Virus record (IMG/VR): IMGVR_UViG_3300009788_000007
Location: 1-64,000 of that record
Reading direction: 5' to 3' (one strand)
DNA: 64,000 nucleotides
DNA from: a virus
The notes under the pieces: model-generated
Seen by the model: only the letters and a program-made list of their open reading frames with translations
Database searches by the model: none
Told to the model about the DNA's origin: nothing
In this document: positions 1 through 7,054 of the stretch, in pieces
How positions within the stretch are numbered: the first letter of the stretch is position 1
Layout of the letters: each line of letters starts with the position of its first letter
Position numbers and translations under genes: made by a program

Positions 1-13
1 TAATTTTACCCAT
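1..13 (-). CDS. 5' end of a gene running off the left edge
   Basis: Only the first four codons (MGKI) are visible. The ATG overlaps the TAA of the gene before it as TAATG, the coupling used throughout this arm, so a real gene probably continues outside the window. Nothing can be said about its function. Confidence 0.4.
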
Positions 14-303
14 TATCTATTCCTTGTTATCCCTGCGTTCATAAATGATATCGTGGCCTCAAGTACTTTAATATGGTTAAGTAAACCCTTCCTATCCATT
101 GTAGATAAATCTGGCTGCACGTATTGGTACGTGTAATTTCTCTTTTGTTTGTACTCAACTATCAAAACCTCATCAGCCTGGGTGCTTTGCTCTACCCCTT
201 TGGGGTGCTGCAACACTAATTTAAATTTATGCTTAGGTGCAAGTTGGTCAACAGTTCTTTCTGTATTATTAAACGGTCCCCCCACCAGCCTTATGTTAGG
301 CAT
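13..303 (-). CDS. hypothetical small protein (96 aa)
   Basis: I do not recognise a family. It opens MPNIRLVGGPFNNTE, is soluble and of mixed charge, and contains a TYQYVQPDLS stretch near residue 60. Its ATG overlaps the TAA of the preceding gene by one base, so it is probably translated by coupling within the leftward small-gene operon. Confidence 0.75.
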   Translation of the reverse strand: MPNIRLVGGPFNNTERTVDQLAPKHKFKLVLQHPKGVEQSTQADEVLIVEYKQKRNYTYQYVQPDLSTMDRKGLLNHIKVLEATISFMNAGITRNR

Positions 304-608
304 TATTTATTCTCCTTGTACTTATCAATAACTTTTTCAAATGGCGTCCCTGTTTTGTTTACTGATGCCCAGGACCATCTCCAACCCTGCGATTTAATTA
401 TAATTGCAAATTGTGTTGTGGCCTGTAAACCTATTAAAAAATCATTAGCATCTTTTATAGGTGCTAAAAAATCATTACGCCATGTCAACCCTGGGTTACT
501 ATTATTTTTAGGTGTATGGCTACGCGCTCTTAAATAAAATATATAATTTTTGTACTCCACATCAATAGTGTATTTATCATATCTGGTCACTGTTAATTTA
601 GTTCGCAT
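303..608 (-). CDS. hypothetical protein (101 aa)
   Basis: The ATG at 608 is preferred over one seven codons upstream because it has an AAAGG ribosome site eight bases before it. The protein is beta-rich with many aromatic residues (WRWSWASVNKTG) and basic ends. No family is recognised. It overlaps the end of the preceding gene by 11 bases, which suggests translational coupling. Confidence 0.7.
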   Translation of the reverse strand: MRTKLTVTRYDKYTIDVEYKNYIFYLRARSHTPKNNSNPGLTWRNDFLAPIKDANDFLIGLQATTQFAIIIKSQGWRWSWASVNKTGTPFEKVIDKYKENK

Positions 609-885
609 CGTAAAACCTTTCTTCCTCATGTTTTGCGTACCTTTTAAAAAGTTTAATAAGGCACTCCATAATTGTTAAGCGCTCATGCCTATAAAAATAA
701 AGTGTATCATTCAATACATTTAAACTTTCTAAAAGGTACACATCTTTCTTTATTTTTACTGGTACCATTGGTGTTTTTATAACAGGTTCATAGCTTGATG
801 CTTTTTCACGCTTGGGTAAATTAAGCACAGCAATTTTTAAATTTTGCCATGTACCGTCCCAGGTCCCGCCTATTAGTAAAATCAT
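598..885 (-). CDS. hypothetical protein (95 aa)
   Basis: The start at 885 is chosen because its ATG overlaps the TGA of the 29-aa gene before it (ATGA); a longer in-frame start exists at 957. The protein opens MILLIGGTWDGTW and then has a Lys-rich middle and a helical C-terminus. Function unknown. Confidence 0.65.
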   Translation of the reverse strand: MILLIGGTWDGTWQNLKIAVLNLPKREKASSYEPVIKTPMVPVKIKKDVYLLESLNVLNDTLYFYRHERLTIMECLIKLFKRYAKHEEERFYDAN

Positions 886-971
886 TTTGTAAAACTTTTT
901 ATAAAAGTTACTATCATCCAAGCAAAAGCCCAGCTGCAGCTGCAATAAAAAATACATTCGTTAAGGCTCAT
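882..971 (-). CDS. 29-aa membrane microprotein
   Basis: This very short frame begins MSLNECIFYC and contains one hydrophobic helix rich in Trp and Cys. Its ATG overlaps the TGA of the gene before it and its TGA overlaps the ATG of the gene after it. Being locked into an unbroken ATGA chain is the main reason to believe it. It is probably a single-pass membrane peptide of unknown role. Confidence 0.45.
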   Translation of the reverse strand: MSLNECIFYCSCSWAFAWMIVTFIKSFTK

Positions 972-1072
972 TCGTCTTCCTTTTTTAATTCATGTAGCGA
1001 CCATACTAACATCATTAAACTCATACCAGTAAATAACCCTACTAAAAAATATCCTAATTGTTCACCAGTCAT
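968..1072 (-). CDS. 34-aa single-pass membrane protein
   Basis: The sequence starts MTGEQLGYFLVGLFTG and forms one transmembrane helix with a short charged tail (HELKKEDE). An AAGG ribosome site lies six bases before the ATG, and the gene sits in the coupled chain with its neighbours. The layout resembles small phage membrane proteins, but no specific function can be assigned. Confidence 0.6.
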   Translation of the reverse strand: MTGEQLGYFLVGLFTGMSLMMLVWSLHELKKEDE

Positions 1073-1073
1073 T

Positions 1074-1343
1074 CTAACCTTCCCATAAAGTTTTATCTTC
1101 ATTGTCTTTTGGCCCACATAATATTTTTACCATATTATAAGCGTGTAACTCTTTAGCAATCATAGCTGACTGCGTTAAATAAGATAAAGTTACTAACCTT
1201 AAATACCATGGTGTTTCTTCCTTAAGTTTATCTTTTACCTTTTTCCAAGATTCAATTTCATGGCAAGCAGTTTTATATTTTTCTATTCTTTCCTCTACGG
1301 ACATCATTAAAGTTTTATCAATAATCCTATCTAGCTTGCTCAC
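1074..1343 (-). CDS. hypothetical protein (89 aa)
   Basis: The gene starts with GTG, which overlaps the stop of the preceding gene. The product is mostly helical and charged (IEKYKTACHEIESWKKVKDK) and has a hydrophobic helix near its end. No family is recognised. Confidence 0.65.
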   Translation of the reverse strand: MSKLDRIIDKTLMMSVEERIEKYKTACHEIESWKKVKDKLKEETPWYLRLVTLSYLTQSAMIAKELHAYNMVKILCGPKDNEDKTLWEG

Positions 1344-1624
1344 TACTCAGCCTCCAATATTTCTAAAAGTTTATTCTGGTAAAAATCATCATGCACCCAT
1401 ACAGTTTTTGAAGTTCTAGAAAGGTCCTTGCATAACTTTTTAGGTATCCACATAAGTAATTTTTTACCGTCTACATCAAGCCTAAATAAATAGCTTTTAT
1501 CTGTCATACTTTTTATACTTACGTATTTAATTTTCATAGTGGTAAATGTTGTGTAGTTCCTACTATCACCTTCACCATCTAACATACGGTCAAAACCATC
1601 GTACATATCTGCCATGTCACCCAT
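1343..1624 (-). CDS. hypothetical protein (93 aa)
   Basis: The internal ATG at 1624 is chosen because GAGG lies seven to eight bases upstream and it overlaps the TAA of the preceding 50-aa gene (TAATG). The protein starts MGDMADMYDGFDRML and continues as a basic beta-rich domain with WIPKKL. Function unknown. Confidence 0.65.
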   Translation of the reverse strand: MGDMADMYDGFDRMLDGEGDSRNYTTFTTMKIKYVSIKSMTDKSYLFRLDVDGKKLLMWIPKKLCKDLSRTSKTVWVHDDFYQNKLLEILEAE

Positions 1625-1776
1625 TACATAACCTCTTCCGTGTAACACTTACAATCTTCATACAATGGTGGTATTTGGCATTTATCTTTAATTACTATAC
1701 CATCTAAGGTATTGCACAATAAACCCTCTAAACTTTGTCTGCAAGGTTGGCAACATCTAAAAATTAAATTACTCAT
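1624..1776 (-). CDS. 50-aa cysteine-rich protein
   Basis: It begins MSNLIFRCCQPCRQSLEG and has further cysteines at NTLDGIVIKDKCQ and DCKCY, eight Cys or so in all, which suggests a small metal-binding fold. It overlaps the neighbours on both sides by one to four bases. It is one of many small zinc-ribbon-like proteins in this genome. Confidence 0.55.
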   Translation of the reverse strand: MSNLIFRCCQPCRQSLEGLLCNTLDGIVIKDKCQIPPLYEDCKCYTEEVM

Positions 1777-1880
1777 ATCCTAAACTCTTCCGTCTCTGTA
1801 AGCTCATTTAGTATTTCTATAATATCGCACATAGCCTGCCCTTTGTTAACAACAGGGGTTACCTTAAACTGCAATTTCAT
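1773..1880 (-). CDS. 35-aa hypothetical peptide
   Basis: The product is MKLQFKVTPVVNKGQAMCD followed by an acidic helix. The start immediately follows the TAA of the 28-aa gene upstream and the TGA overlaps the next ATG. Support comes only from this tight packing. Confidence 0.45.
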   Translation of the reverse strand: MKLQFKVTPVVNKGQAMCDIIEILNELTETEEFRI

Positions 1881-1967
1881 TTATGCATACTGGTCATGCC
1901 CATTTTCGTCTACTGCGTATTTTTTAACCCAGTCATAGATTAAACTTTTAGCATGGTCTTTACTCAT
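1881..1967 (-). CDS. 28-aa hypothetical peptide
   Basis: The product is MSKDHAKSLIYDWVKKYA plus a short acidic tail. GGAGG lies about 11 bases before the ATG, inside the end of the upstream gene, and the next ATG follows its TAA directly. It is likely translated but its role is unknown. Confidence 0.45.
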   Translation of the reverse strand: MSKDHAKSLIYDWVKKYAVDENGHDQYA

Positions 1968-1970
1968 ATT

Positions 1971-2204
1971 TTAAAATACCTCCTGCACATTTATAGCCCC
2001 ATGAAATTCTACTGCATCAATAAGCTTTTTTGCGTCATCGATACCTGCAGCTAATAGTGCCTTAAGTACAGGTAAACTATTTTTAGTAAAAGTCATATCA
2101 ATAACTTCTTCACCGCTTAATTTTCGTAAAGCATTTTTTAACTCGATGCTTAACGGGTTTGGGACATACTGCTGTGCTGGCCACCAAGTAAGGGTACTGC
2201 TCAT
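1971..2204 (-). CDS. hypothetical protein (77 aa)
   Basis: The start at 2204 has AAGGAG eight bases upstream and its ATG overlaps the preceding TAA, so the longer frame from 2237 is rejected. It reads MSSTLTWWPAQQYVPNPLS and then a helical domain (LKALLAAGIDDAKKLID). Unknown function. Confidence 0.7.
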   Translation of the reverse strand: MSSTLTWWPAQQYVPNPLSIELKNALRKLSGEEVIDMTFTKNSLPVLKALLAAGIDDAKKLIDAVEFHGAINVQEVF

Positions 2205-2524
2205 TAGGGTAACTCCTTTAATTGTTTGTCTATACATTCGTTAATAGCTTCAAAATAATTTTTTAGGGTATCTTTATTAATTTCTATAATTTCTTTTGTT
2301 TTACTTATGTCTACATTCTCACATGCTCCTGGTGTGTGCTCCATAGCTAACTTTAAAGATTCAGCTAATAGGAGTGGTACAAAAGTAAACATTAAATTAT
2401 GCTCATCACAAAGTTTAGCTGCGTGCATAACTAAATCTTTACTTACTTTTTCACATTCATCATACGAGCTATTTTTATTTTCTTCATACTCGTCCATAAT
2501 ATCTTTAAAATTTTTCCTACCCAT
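2204..2524 (-). CDS. hypothetical acidic helical protein (106 aa)
   Basis: The protein is acidic and predicted to be helical throughout, starting MGRKNFKDIMDEYEENK. It has two or three scattered Cys residues and no recognisable domain. Its stop overlaps the next gene's ATG. Confidence 0.7.
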   Translation of the reverse strand: MGRKNFKDIMDEYEENKNSSYDECEKVSKDLVMHAAKLCDEHNLMFTFVPLLLAESLKLAMEHTPGACENVDISKTKEIIEINKDTLKNYFEAINECIDKQLKELP

Positions 2525-2578
2525 TATTTACACTCCATTTTTAAAACATCTTTTATATAAAAACTGCCAATCCCTAAA

Positions 2579-2740
2579 CTATCCAACATCGTAGCTATCT
2601 AACTCGTATCTATCATACGTGTGTAGACTACCCTTAAGAATTTTTAATTCTATTAAGGCTTTTTCTTTATCTACATACACACCACATATATCTGAATAGC
2701 CGTAGTCTACTACAGCTGTAATAATCCAAACATTTTTCAT
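2579..2740 (-). CDS. 53-aa hypothetical protein
   Basis: The product starts MKNVWIITAVVDYGYSD and looks like a small beta-alpha fold (strand, YGYSDICGVYVDKEKA turn, helix). Phages often carry similar short proteins of unknown role. Its ATG overlaps the TGA of the upstream gene. Confidence 0.55.
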   Translation of the reverse strand: MKNVWIITAVVDYGYSDICGVYVDKEKALIELKILKGSLHTYDRYELDSYDVG

Positions 2741-2892
2741 GACAGATACTCAACAATTTCTTTTTTAAACTCTTCAGTACCTAAGTGCGCTATCCAAATT
2801 TGAGCCCATAACCAACTTTCATTTCTAGACAATCCATTATTTAAAAAATATATTTGTAACTTTATTTGGCAAGCCATTCCTACTAAGTCCAT
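2737..2892 (-). CDS. 51-aa hypothetical protein
   Basis: The product starts MDLVGMACQIKLQIYFLNN and contains a Trp-rich amphipathic helix (ESWLWAQIWIAHLG). It starts inside the stop of the RuvC-like gene (TAATG) and ends on the next ATG. Function unknown. Confidence 0.55.
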   Translation of the reverse strand: MDLVGMACQIKLQIYFLNNGLSRNESWLWAQIWIAHLGTEEFKKEIVEYLS

Positions 2893-3485
2893 TATTTACC
2901 ACACCCCATTTCTAAATGTTCACGTATATAGTAGCTGCCGATCCCCACAGCGTCTGCTTCATCTGCACGCTTACTGTCAAGTGTTAATCCCCACAGTCTA
3001 TTCATACGTTTCTGTGTAAGCTCTTTACTTAGCTGGCCCTTCCAAACGCCCACAGGCGCATAGTATACCTGCGATACATCATCCTCAATTAAAAACATCT
3101 CCCTAAGTGCAAAACATAGGCTAGTTAATTTTGTAATATCCCCTGCATTGTTAGCCTGGGCACCGTAAGGTAATTCAATAACTACAGTAGTGTCATCACA
3201 TTGTTGGGTCCACGCACACCACGCTTCATAAACTTTACCAGTCATATAATCAATACGCAGTACCCAATCATTAGCGTCATGTATGCCTTTATTAGCTAAT
3301 ACAGGGTTAGGTAAGCCACTTCTATTCAGCAAATAAAATTTAAAGTCCTTAGTAGTGTCTGCAGCTTTAAATTGCCCACTTTTAAAAAGGCTTACTTTAG
3401 GTTTTTTATCTTTTTGTTTTTTAATTTTAAAAAGTGCCCAGCCTAAACTGCGTAATGATGGATCAATAGCTAAAATATATTTCAT
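2892..3485 (-). CDS. RuvC-like Holliday junction resolvase / RNase H-fold nuclease
   Basis: The 197-residue protein opens MKYILAIDPSLRSLGWA, the classic first strand of RuvC-type RNase H folds, with the catalytic Asp at residue 8. The second acid fits E104 in VVIELPYG, and the C-terminal pair fits D175/D178 in RADEADAVGIG. Members of this family cut four-way DNA junctions; in phages they resolve recombination or replication intermediates before packaging. It lies among small genes rather than with the replication genes on the other strand. The fold assignment is strong; the exact substrate is inferred. Confidence 0.85.
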   Translation of the reverse strand: MKYILAIDPSLRSLGWALFKIKKQKDKKPKVSLFKSGQFKAADTTKDFKFYLLNRSGLPNPVLANKGIHDANDWVLRIDYMTGKVYEAWCAWTQQCDDTTVVIELPYGAQANNAGDITKLTSLCFALREMFLIEDDVSQVYYAPVGVWKGQLSKELTQKRMNRLWGLTLDSKRADEADAVGIGSYYIREHLEMGCGK

Positions 3486-3718
3486 TCTAGGTTTTCCTTT
3501 TTACTAATCTCCTGTAAAACTTTCATAACCATATTACTCGCTAATGCCCCAATTAGCTGAGTATGGTAACCATCGTCATGTGTCATCTTATTCATCCTAT
3601 CAATTAAATCCATAAGCTCACCATAGGGCATTTCTTTAAAAGTCTTTTTTGCCACTTCCCATTCTTGGTCAGTACGCATTTGCATTTTTAAAAGTTCGGT
3701 TTTACTAATATTAGGCAT
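3482..3718 (-). CDS. hypothetical protein (78 aa)
   Basis: This is a helical, Met-rich protein beginning MPNISKTELLKMQMRTDQEW. Its TGA overlaps the ATG of the RuvC-like gene, so the two are probably translated together. No family is recognised. Confidence 0.65.
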   Translation of the reverse strand: MPNISKTELLKMQMRTDQEWEVAKKTFKEMPYGELMDLIDRMNKMTHDDGYHTQLIGALASNMVMKVLQEISKKENLE

Positions 3719-3732
3719 ATTATTTTTTCTTC

Positions 3733-3912
3733 TTAGTTGTTTACTTTATGTGGGAGTATGCGCCATTTTTCTGAGCTATGCTTAATAGCTCGTCCTAAAC
3801 CACGTCGATATTTTGAAGCTTCGTTTTGTGAAGGCTCAACACCTGCTTTTCTACAGGCATCTAAAAATGGTTTGTACTCTTTTGAAAATTTAGCAATTGT
3901 CATCTTACTCAT
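3733..3912 (-). CDS. 59-aa basic hypothetical protein
   Basis: The product begins MSKMTIAKFSKEYKPFLDA and is basic (KYRRGLGRAIKHSSEKWR), so nucleic-acid binding is possible but unproven. Its ATG overlaps the stop of the HTH gene upstream. Confidence 0.55.
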   Translation of the reverse strand: MSKMTIAKFSKEYKPFLDACRKAGVEPSQNEASKYRRGLGRAIKHSSEKWRILPHKVNN

Positions 3913-4106
3913 TTTTTCTTAGCCTTTTCTTTTTTAAATTTCAAAACATCTGCACGTATTAAATACTTAATATTACAACCAGTTATAACGTAAGTTTTTA
4001 AAGCTTTAGTTGTAATATACCAGTGTACATTGCTGCGTGCCTCCTGCAGTATTTTAGCTGCACCTGTTACAGTTATGTATCCTGGTATTAATTTACTCTT
4101 TGGCAT
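3909..4106 (-). CDS. excisionase/MerR-like helix-turn-helix protein
   Basis: The 65-residue product contains a short winged-helix pattern: YITVTGAAKILQEARSNVHW looks like the two helices and TGCNIKYLIRADVLKFK like the wing used by excisionases and HTH_17 proteins. It probably binds DNA as a small regulator or recombination directionality factor. No integrase is visible nearby, so a regulatory role is as likely. The C-terminus is a Lys-rich tail. Confidence 0.6.
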   Translation of the reverse strand: MPKSKLIPGYITVTGAAKILQEARSNVHWYITTKALKTYVITGCNIKYLIRADVLKFKKEKAKKK

Positions 4107-4457
4107 TGTTGGCCCTTTCTTTTCTAAGTCTAGTCATTTGTTTATTAATGCTTTTTTGTGCTTGCTTACTTTGTACCATATAATTTACTATTTTAAATTC
4201 AGCTTCTTTATAACTAAGGCTATACCCACTAAAAGTAATATTCTTTGCCTTTTTTCTGTTTTCTAAAATTCTCATACTACCTGCCCAATACCCTGCTGCA
4301 TCTATCAGGTGGTCGATTGCCTCACTGTCTGCATAATATATAGTCGCGGCCTGTCTGTGTAAGTGCCAACCTTTACTTTTTTTTTACGCCTTATCTGCCT
4401 GCCACTATCTAAAGTAACAATAACAAATACGTGGTTTTTATGTACATCGGTATGCAT
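4093..4457 (-). CDS. small protein split by a -1 frameshift at an A9 run
   Basis: The zero frame starts at 4457 (MHTDVHKNHVFVIVTLDSG) and would stop at 4305 after an implausible tail. A run of nine A residues at 4377-4385 (minus-strand reading) lies in the middle. Moving to the -1 frame there gives a convincing continuation, HRQAATIYYADSEAIDHLID, running into the downstream frame MRILENRKKAKN and ending at 4093. Either the genome has a programmed frameshift or an indel, or the assembly miscounted the homopolymer. A separate 60-aa product starting at 4275 is also possible. Confidence 0.5.
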
Positions 4458-4495
4458 AGGTGTGTCACTCTCTTTTAAGCTTCTCTATATTGATA

Positions 4496-4524
4496 ATTGT
4501 ATGTCTAAACAGCCAATCTGTCTA
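4496..4524 (-). promoter_or_regulatory. sigma70-like promoter
   Basis: On the minus strand TAGACA (-35) is followed after 17 bases by TACAAT (-10). It lies about 40 bases before the gene that starts at 4457 and would drive the distal part of the left operon. Confidence 0.55.
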
Positions 4525-4555
4525 GCCCTTGTTTTTTGCCGTATTACTGGCTTTA

Positions 4556-4897
4556 TTAGCCATAAACTGACTTACCAAACAAGCAGGTCTGTATAAACAC
4601 ATCTGCTGTTTCACCGTCATCATTTTCTGCTAACATATCTGCAAAATGTTTAGGTTCATTTTTTGCGAATTGTTTTAAACCTAGAATTACTCTATCATAA
4701 TTAATTTGGTGATCAGTATATTTATTTGTGTCTTCATCATGTTCAGTAACTGTTGCATCAGTAATTTTAAGCTCTGCCATCGTATAGGGGCCTTCCCAAT
4801 TCCTGCACCAATAACCTATGGCCTGTTCTACACCATTAATAAGTAAGTTATCAATGTCACTTATTTTAATTTCAATTTCTATTTTTACGTTTGCCAT
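4556..4897 (-). CDS. conserved phage hypothetical protein (113 aa)
   Basis: The protein starts MANVKIEIEIKISDIDNLL and contains a central IGYWCRNWEGPYTMAELKI segment, followed by an acidic C-terminal half with a helical FAKNEPKHFADMLAEN stretch. It resembles a common phage hypothetical family whose function I cannot name. AAAGG precedes the ATG by eight bases. Confidence 0.7.
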   Translation of the reverse strand: MANVKIEIEIKISDIDNLLINGVEQAIGYWCRNWEGPYTMAELKITDATVTEHDEDTNKYTDHQINYDRVILGLKQFAKNEPKHFADMLAENDDGETADVFIQTCLFGKSVYG

Positions 4898-4958
4898 TTT
4901 AAGTACCTTTCTTTTTCTTAGTTAGTTTTTTAATTTTATGATAGTTTTTTTTTTATTA

Positions 4959-5198
4959 TTAAAACCATACCTCCCCTGTTTCCCAAGCTTCAATAATTTG
5001 TTTAAAAGATTTTATTAATGTCTTTTCACCTGTGTCGTAATAATCCATAGATAGAATACCTTCAGTACCTAATAAGTATATACGCTCTTGCTGACAATCT
5101 AAATCAGTTACGACGAGATAATCAGGCCCTAAATAGCTAAACTTAGCAAATTTTAATTTATTGCCATTAGGCGCTGTTACTTTTTTTAATGTTTTCAT
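4959..5198 (-). CDS. hypothetical protein (79 aa)
   Basis: The start at 5198 is preferred to 5243 because the preceding gene ends at 5200. The protein begins MKTLKKVTAPNGNKLKFAKF and looks like a small beta-sheet domain ending in an aromatic EAWETGEVWF tail. Unknown function. Confidence 0.65.
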   Translation of the reverse strand: MKTLKKVTAPNGNKLKFAKFSYLGPDYLVVTDLDCQQERIYLLGTEGILSMDYYDTGEKTLIKSFKQIIEAWETGEVWF

Positions 5199-5199
5199 A

Positions 5200-5493
5200 T
5201 TAATCTGTCTCTTTTTCTGAAAATTTTTCCCATCCATCCACATATTTCATTTGTTCAGGTTTTATACCTGTACAATCTTCAATAATTTTATAGGCTTTTT
5301 TATCGTTCCATTTATAAATAGTGTACGAAAACCAATTGTTCCCATTTTCATCTGGTTTGTTATACATACCAGCACTATTGAGTGTGAATATATAATTTCT
5401 AAAAGTTAAATTAAATAACTCAGTAAGTTCTTTTTTCTTACCAAAAAACTTAAATTTTAATTTCATGTCACTCTCAATTTTTTCAATTCTCAT
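5200..5493 (-). CDS. hypothetical protein, first gene of the left operon (97 aa)
   Basis: The ATG at 5493 has AAAGG about eight bases upstream and lies about 30 bases downstream of the operator-controlled promoter. The protein is basic and aromatic (KLKFKFFGKKKELTELF) with a C-terminal IKPEQMKYVDGWEKF segment. No family is recognised. Being first after the promoter makes it the most strongly expressed candidate early gene of this arm. Confidence 0.7.
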   Translation of the reverse strand: MRIEKIESDMKLKFKFFGKKKELTELFNLTFRNYIFTLNSAGMYNKPDENGNNWFSYTIYKWNDKKAYKIIEDCTGIKPEQMKYVDGWEKFSEKETD

Positions 5494-5521
5494 ATTCAGC
5501 CCTTTCAATTAAGCTATCTAT

Positions 5522-5551
5522 ATATTAATCAATAACTGTATACGTGTCCAG
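5522..5551 (-). promoter_or_regulatory. early promoter with 16-bp palindromic operator (site 1)
   Basis: On the minus strand TGGACA is followed after exactly 17 bases by TAATAT. The -35 hexamer and the start of the spacer are covered by an imperfect palindrome, CTGTATACGTGTCCAG at 5536-5551. The same element in the same register occurs at three other promoters in this window (24948, 57774 and 58937), which points to one repressor or activator acting on all four. Confidence 0.8.
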
Positions 5552-5579
5552 TAGATTTTTAAAGTTTTTTAAAATTAGG

Positions 5580-6075
5580 ATAATCTAAATATAAATATAG
5601 TTGTCGTAATTGTTGTAATGTGGATTTCAGCCCCGCCTACACCCAATCTGAATCAAAAGTTTTTACAGTTTCTTATTATACGAAAATCTCAACTTTCTTT
5701 TCAAATCCTCTCTATAGTCTCTATTATTATTATTACATATTATTATTATTATTATATATATTATTATATATATATTATATATATATATGTATTTTTAGTC
5801 TAAAAAGGGGGTTTTTACTAGTTAAAGGGTATAAATATAAATATAAATAGAGTTGTCATAATTGTCAGTATTCTAGCAAATTTTGATTTACCTAGTATTT
5901 TGCAACTTTTTTACAGAAAATAGGCCAAATATAGATATAATAAGAATTGTTGTCGTAATTATTTGTAATCGAAAAAACTCTCAATGTGCGGTATAATTTG
6001 TGGTGCCAACCAATAGTGGATTTAACTTTACAATTACAACTACAACTATTATATGTATATTTATATCTATTATTG
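5580..6075. other. divergent AT-rich control region with iteron-like repeats (possible origin)
   Basis: This gene-free stretch separates the leftward and rightward operons. Degenerate copies of a unit like ATAAATATA followed by TTGTCGTAATTGTTGTAAT occur near 5590-5620, 5832-5870 and 5930-5970, and an inverted copy lies near 6025-6070. Each contains two phased TTGTnrTAAT half-sites. Between copies 1 and 2, positions 5722-5790 are almost pure TA. Repeated sites beside an easily melted tract resemble an iteron origin, but they could equally be operators. Confidence 0.5.
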
Positions 6076-6101
6076 CCAAAACACATGCAATTTTGTATGC
6101 T
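6073..6101 (+). promoter_or_regulatory. rightward promoter of the replication arm
   Basis: TTGCCA and TATGCT are separated by 17 bases and lie 35 bases before the first rightward gene. A second TATAAT at 5991-5996 lacks a good -35 but sits just downstream of repeat copy 3, so it may need an activator. Confidence 0.5.
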
Positions 6102-6135
6102 ATTACTTAACCAAAATTGAAAGGAAACTAACAAA

Positions 6136-6948
6136 ATGAGTGAAGTAATTAAGTTTGAGGATGTTGAAGTGGAGCTATTTAGAGAGCATATAATGGTAAC
6201 TATTAAAGACACAGATTTTTTAGCAGAGTTAAGTAAAGAAGAGTTTTTAACCCTGTACGAAAAATTCATAAAGCCTGAAGTACCCGAAGTAATACCCGGC
6301 CAACACCTGCAAAAAATTATAGAGGATTTAGAGTATTACAAAGGCCCTGGGGATGTTATATGCAAAAGCGCCATTAGAATTATTAAAAAACTTGCAGTAG
6401 ACAATCAAGCATTAAATAATCAAATTGAAATTAATGGGTCTGTAGCGGCAGGCCCCAGGGGCGCACACCCTAGCCCATCCATAGCTGCATCAAAACACAG
6501 AGGAGAAATGCCATTTCAAATACTAAAAAGCACACGTATAGTACAGGTATCAGAAAAAGGTGTATCATTTGACCACATAAGGGATACAGTACACTTAACA
6601 CTTGATGAGCTTGTAGAAATGCAAAGAATTTACAGTAATCACCATAATGTCACGCTGTCACCTAAACCCAAAGAAGATAAATTTTACAGTGATACCCATG
6701 GCCGTTGGTTTAATTCCCAAACTGAAGAATTAATTTTTGGATTAGGGCTACAACAGCAGCAAATGAAAGACGCCCAAGCAAAAGCCAACAAAATAAAAGG
6801 GGAATACACAAATAACCTACAGCGCCTGGGAGAAGGTTTAGAAGCATTACTAAGTGTAGCAACAAAATTTGTGCCAGAGCTTAAAAGCATCATGGATGAG
6901 ACCCAATTAATGGAGGAAGATACAAAAAATAACTTTCACGGTGGGTAA
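6136..6948 (+). CDS. hypothetical protein (270 aa), first rightward gene
   Basis: The product starts MSEVIKFEDVEVELFREHIM. It has an acidic N-terminal third, a Gly/Pro/Ser linker (GPRGAHPSPSIAASKHRG) near residue 110, a basic middle domain, and a helical C-terminus rich in Gln and Lys. GAAAGGA precedes the ATG. No family is recognised. Its position at the head of the replication arm, beside the candidate origin, would suit a DNA-binding or regulatory protein, but no motif proves it. Confidence 0.7.
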   Translation: MSEVIKFEDVEVELFREHIMVTIKDTDFLAELSKEEFLTLYEKFIKPEVPEVIPGQHLQKIIEDLEYYKGPGDVICKSAIRIIKKLAVDNQALNNQIEINGSVAAGPRGAHPSPSIAASKHRGEMPFQILKSTRIVQVSEKGVSFDHIRDTVHLTLDELVEMQRIYSNHHNVTLSPKPKEDKFYSDTHGRWFNSQTEELIFGLGLQQQQMKDAQAKANKIKGEYTNNLQRLGEGLEALLSVATKFVPELKSIMDETQLMEEDTKNNFHGG

Positions 6949-7054
6949 TTATATACACACTTTGTAATTATAGTGTCACAGAAAAATGGGTTTACCCATG
7001 GGTGGCGCTACAAACGTTAATTATGATAGGATATATAAAGGGAGAAAATAAAAC

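Noticed and set aside
3909-4106. Evidence for lysogeny from the excisionase-like protein
   Set aside because: No integrase, attachment site or CI-like repressor is seen in the window, and similar small HTH proteins occur in virulent phages.
5722-5790. Phase-variable TA repeat
   Set aside because: The tract is an irregular mix of TAT and TA units with no coding or promoter context that slippage would switch; an easily melted element is a simpler reading.
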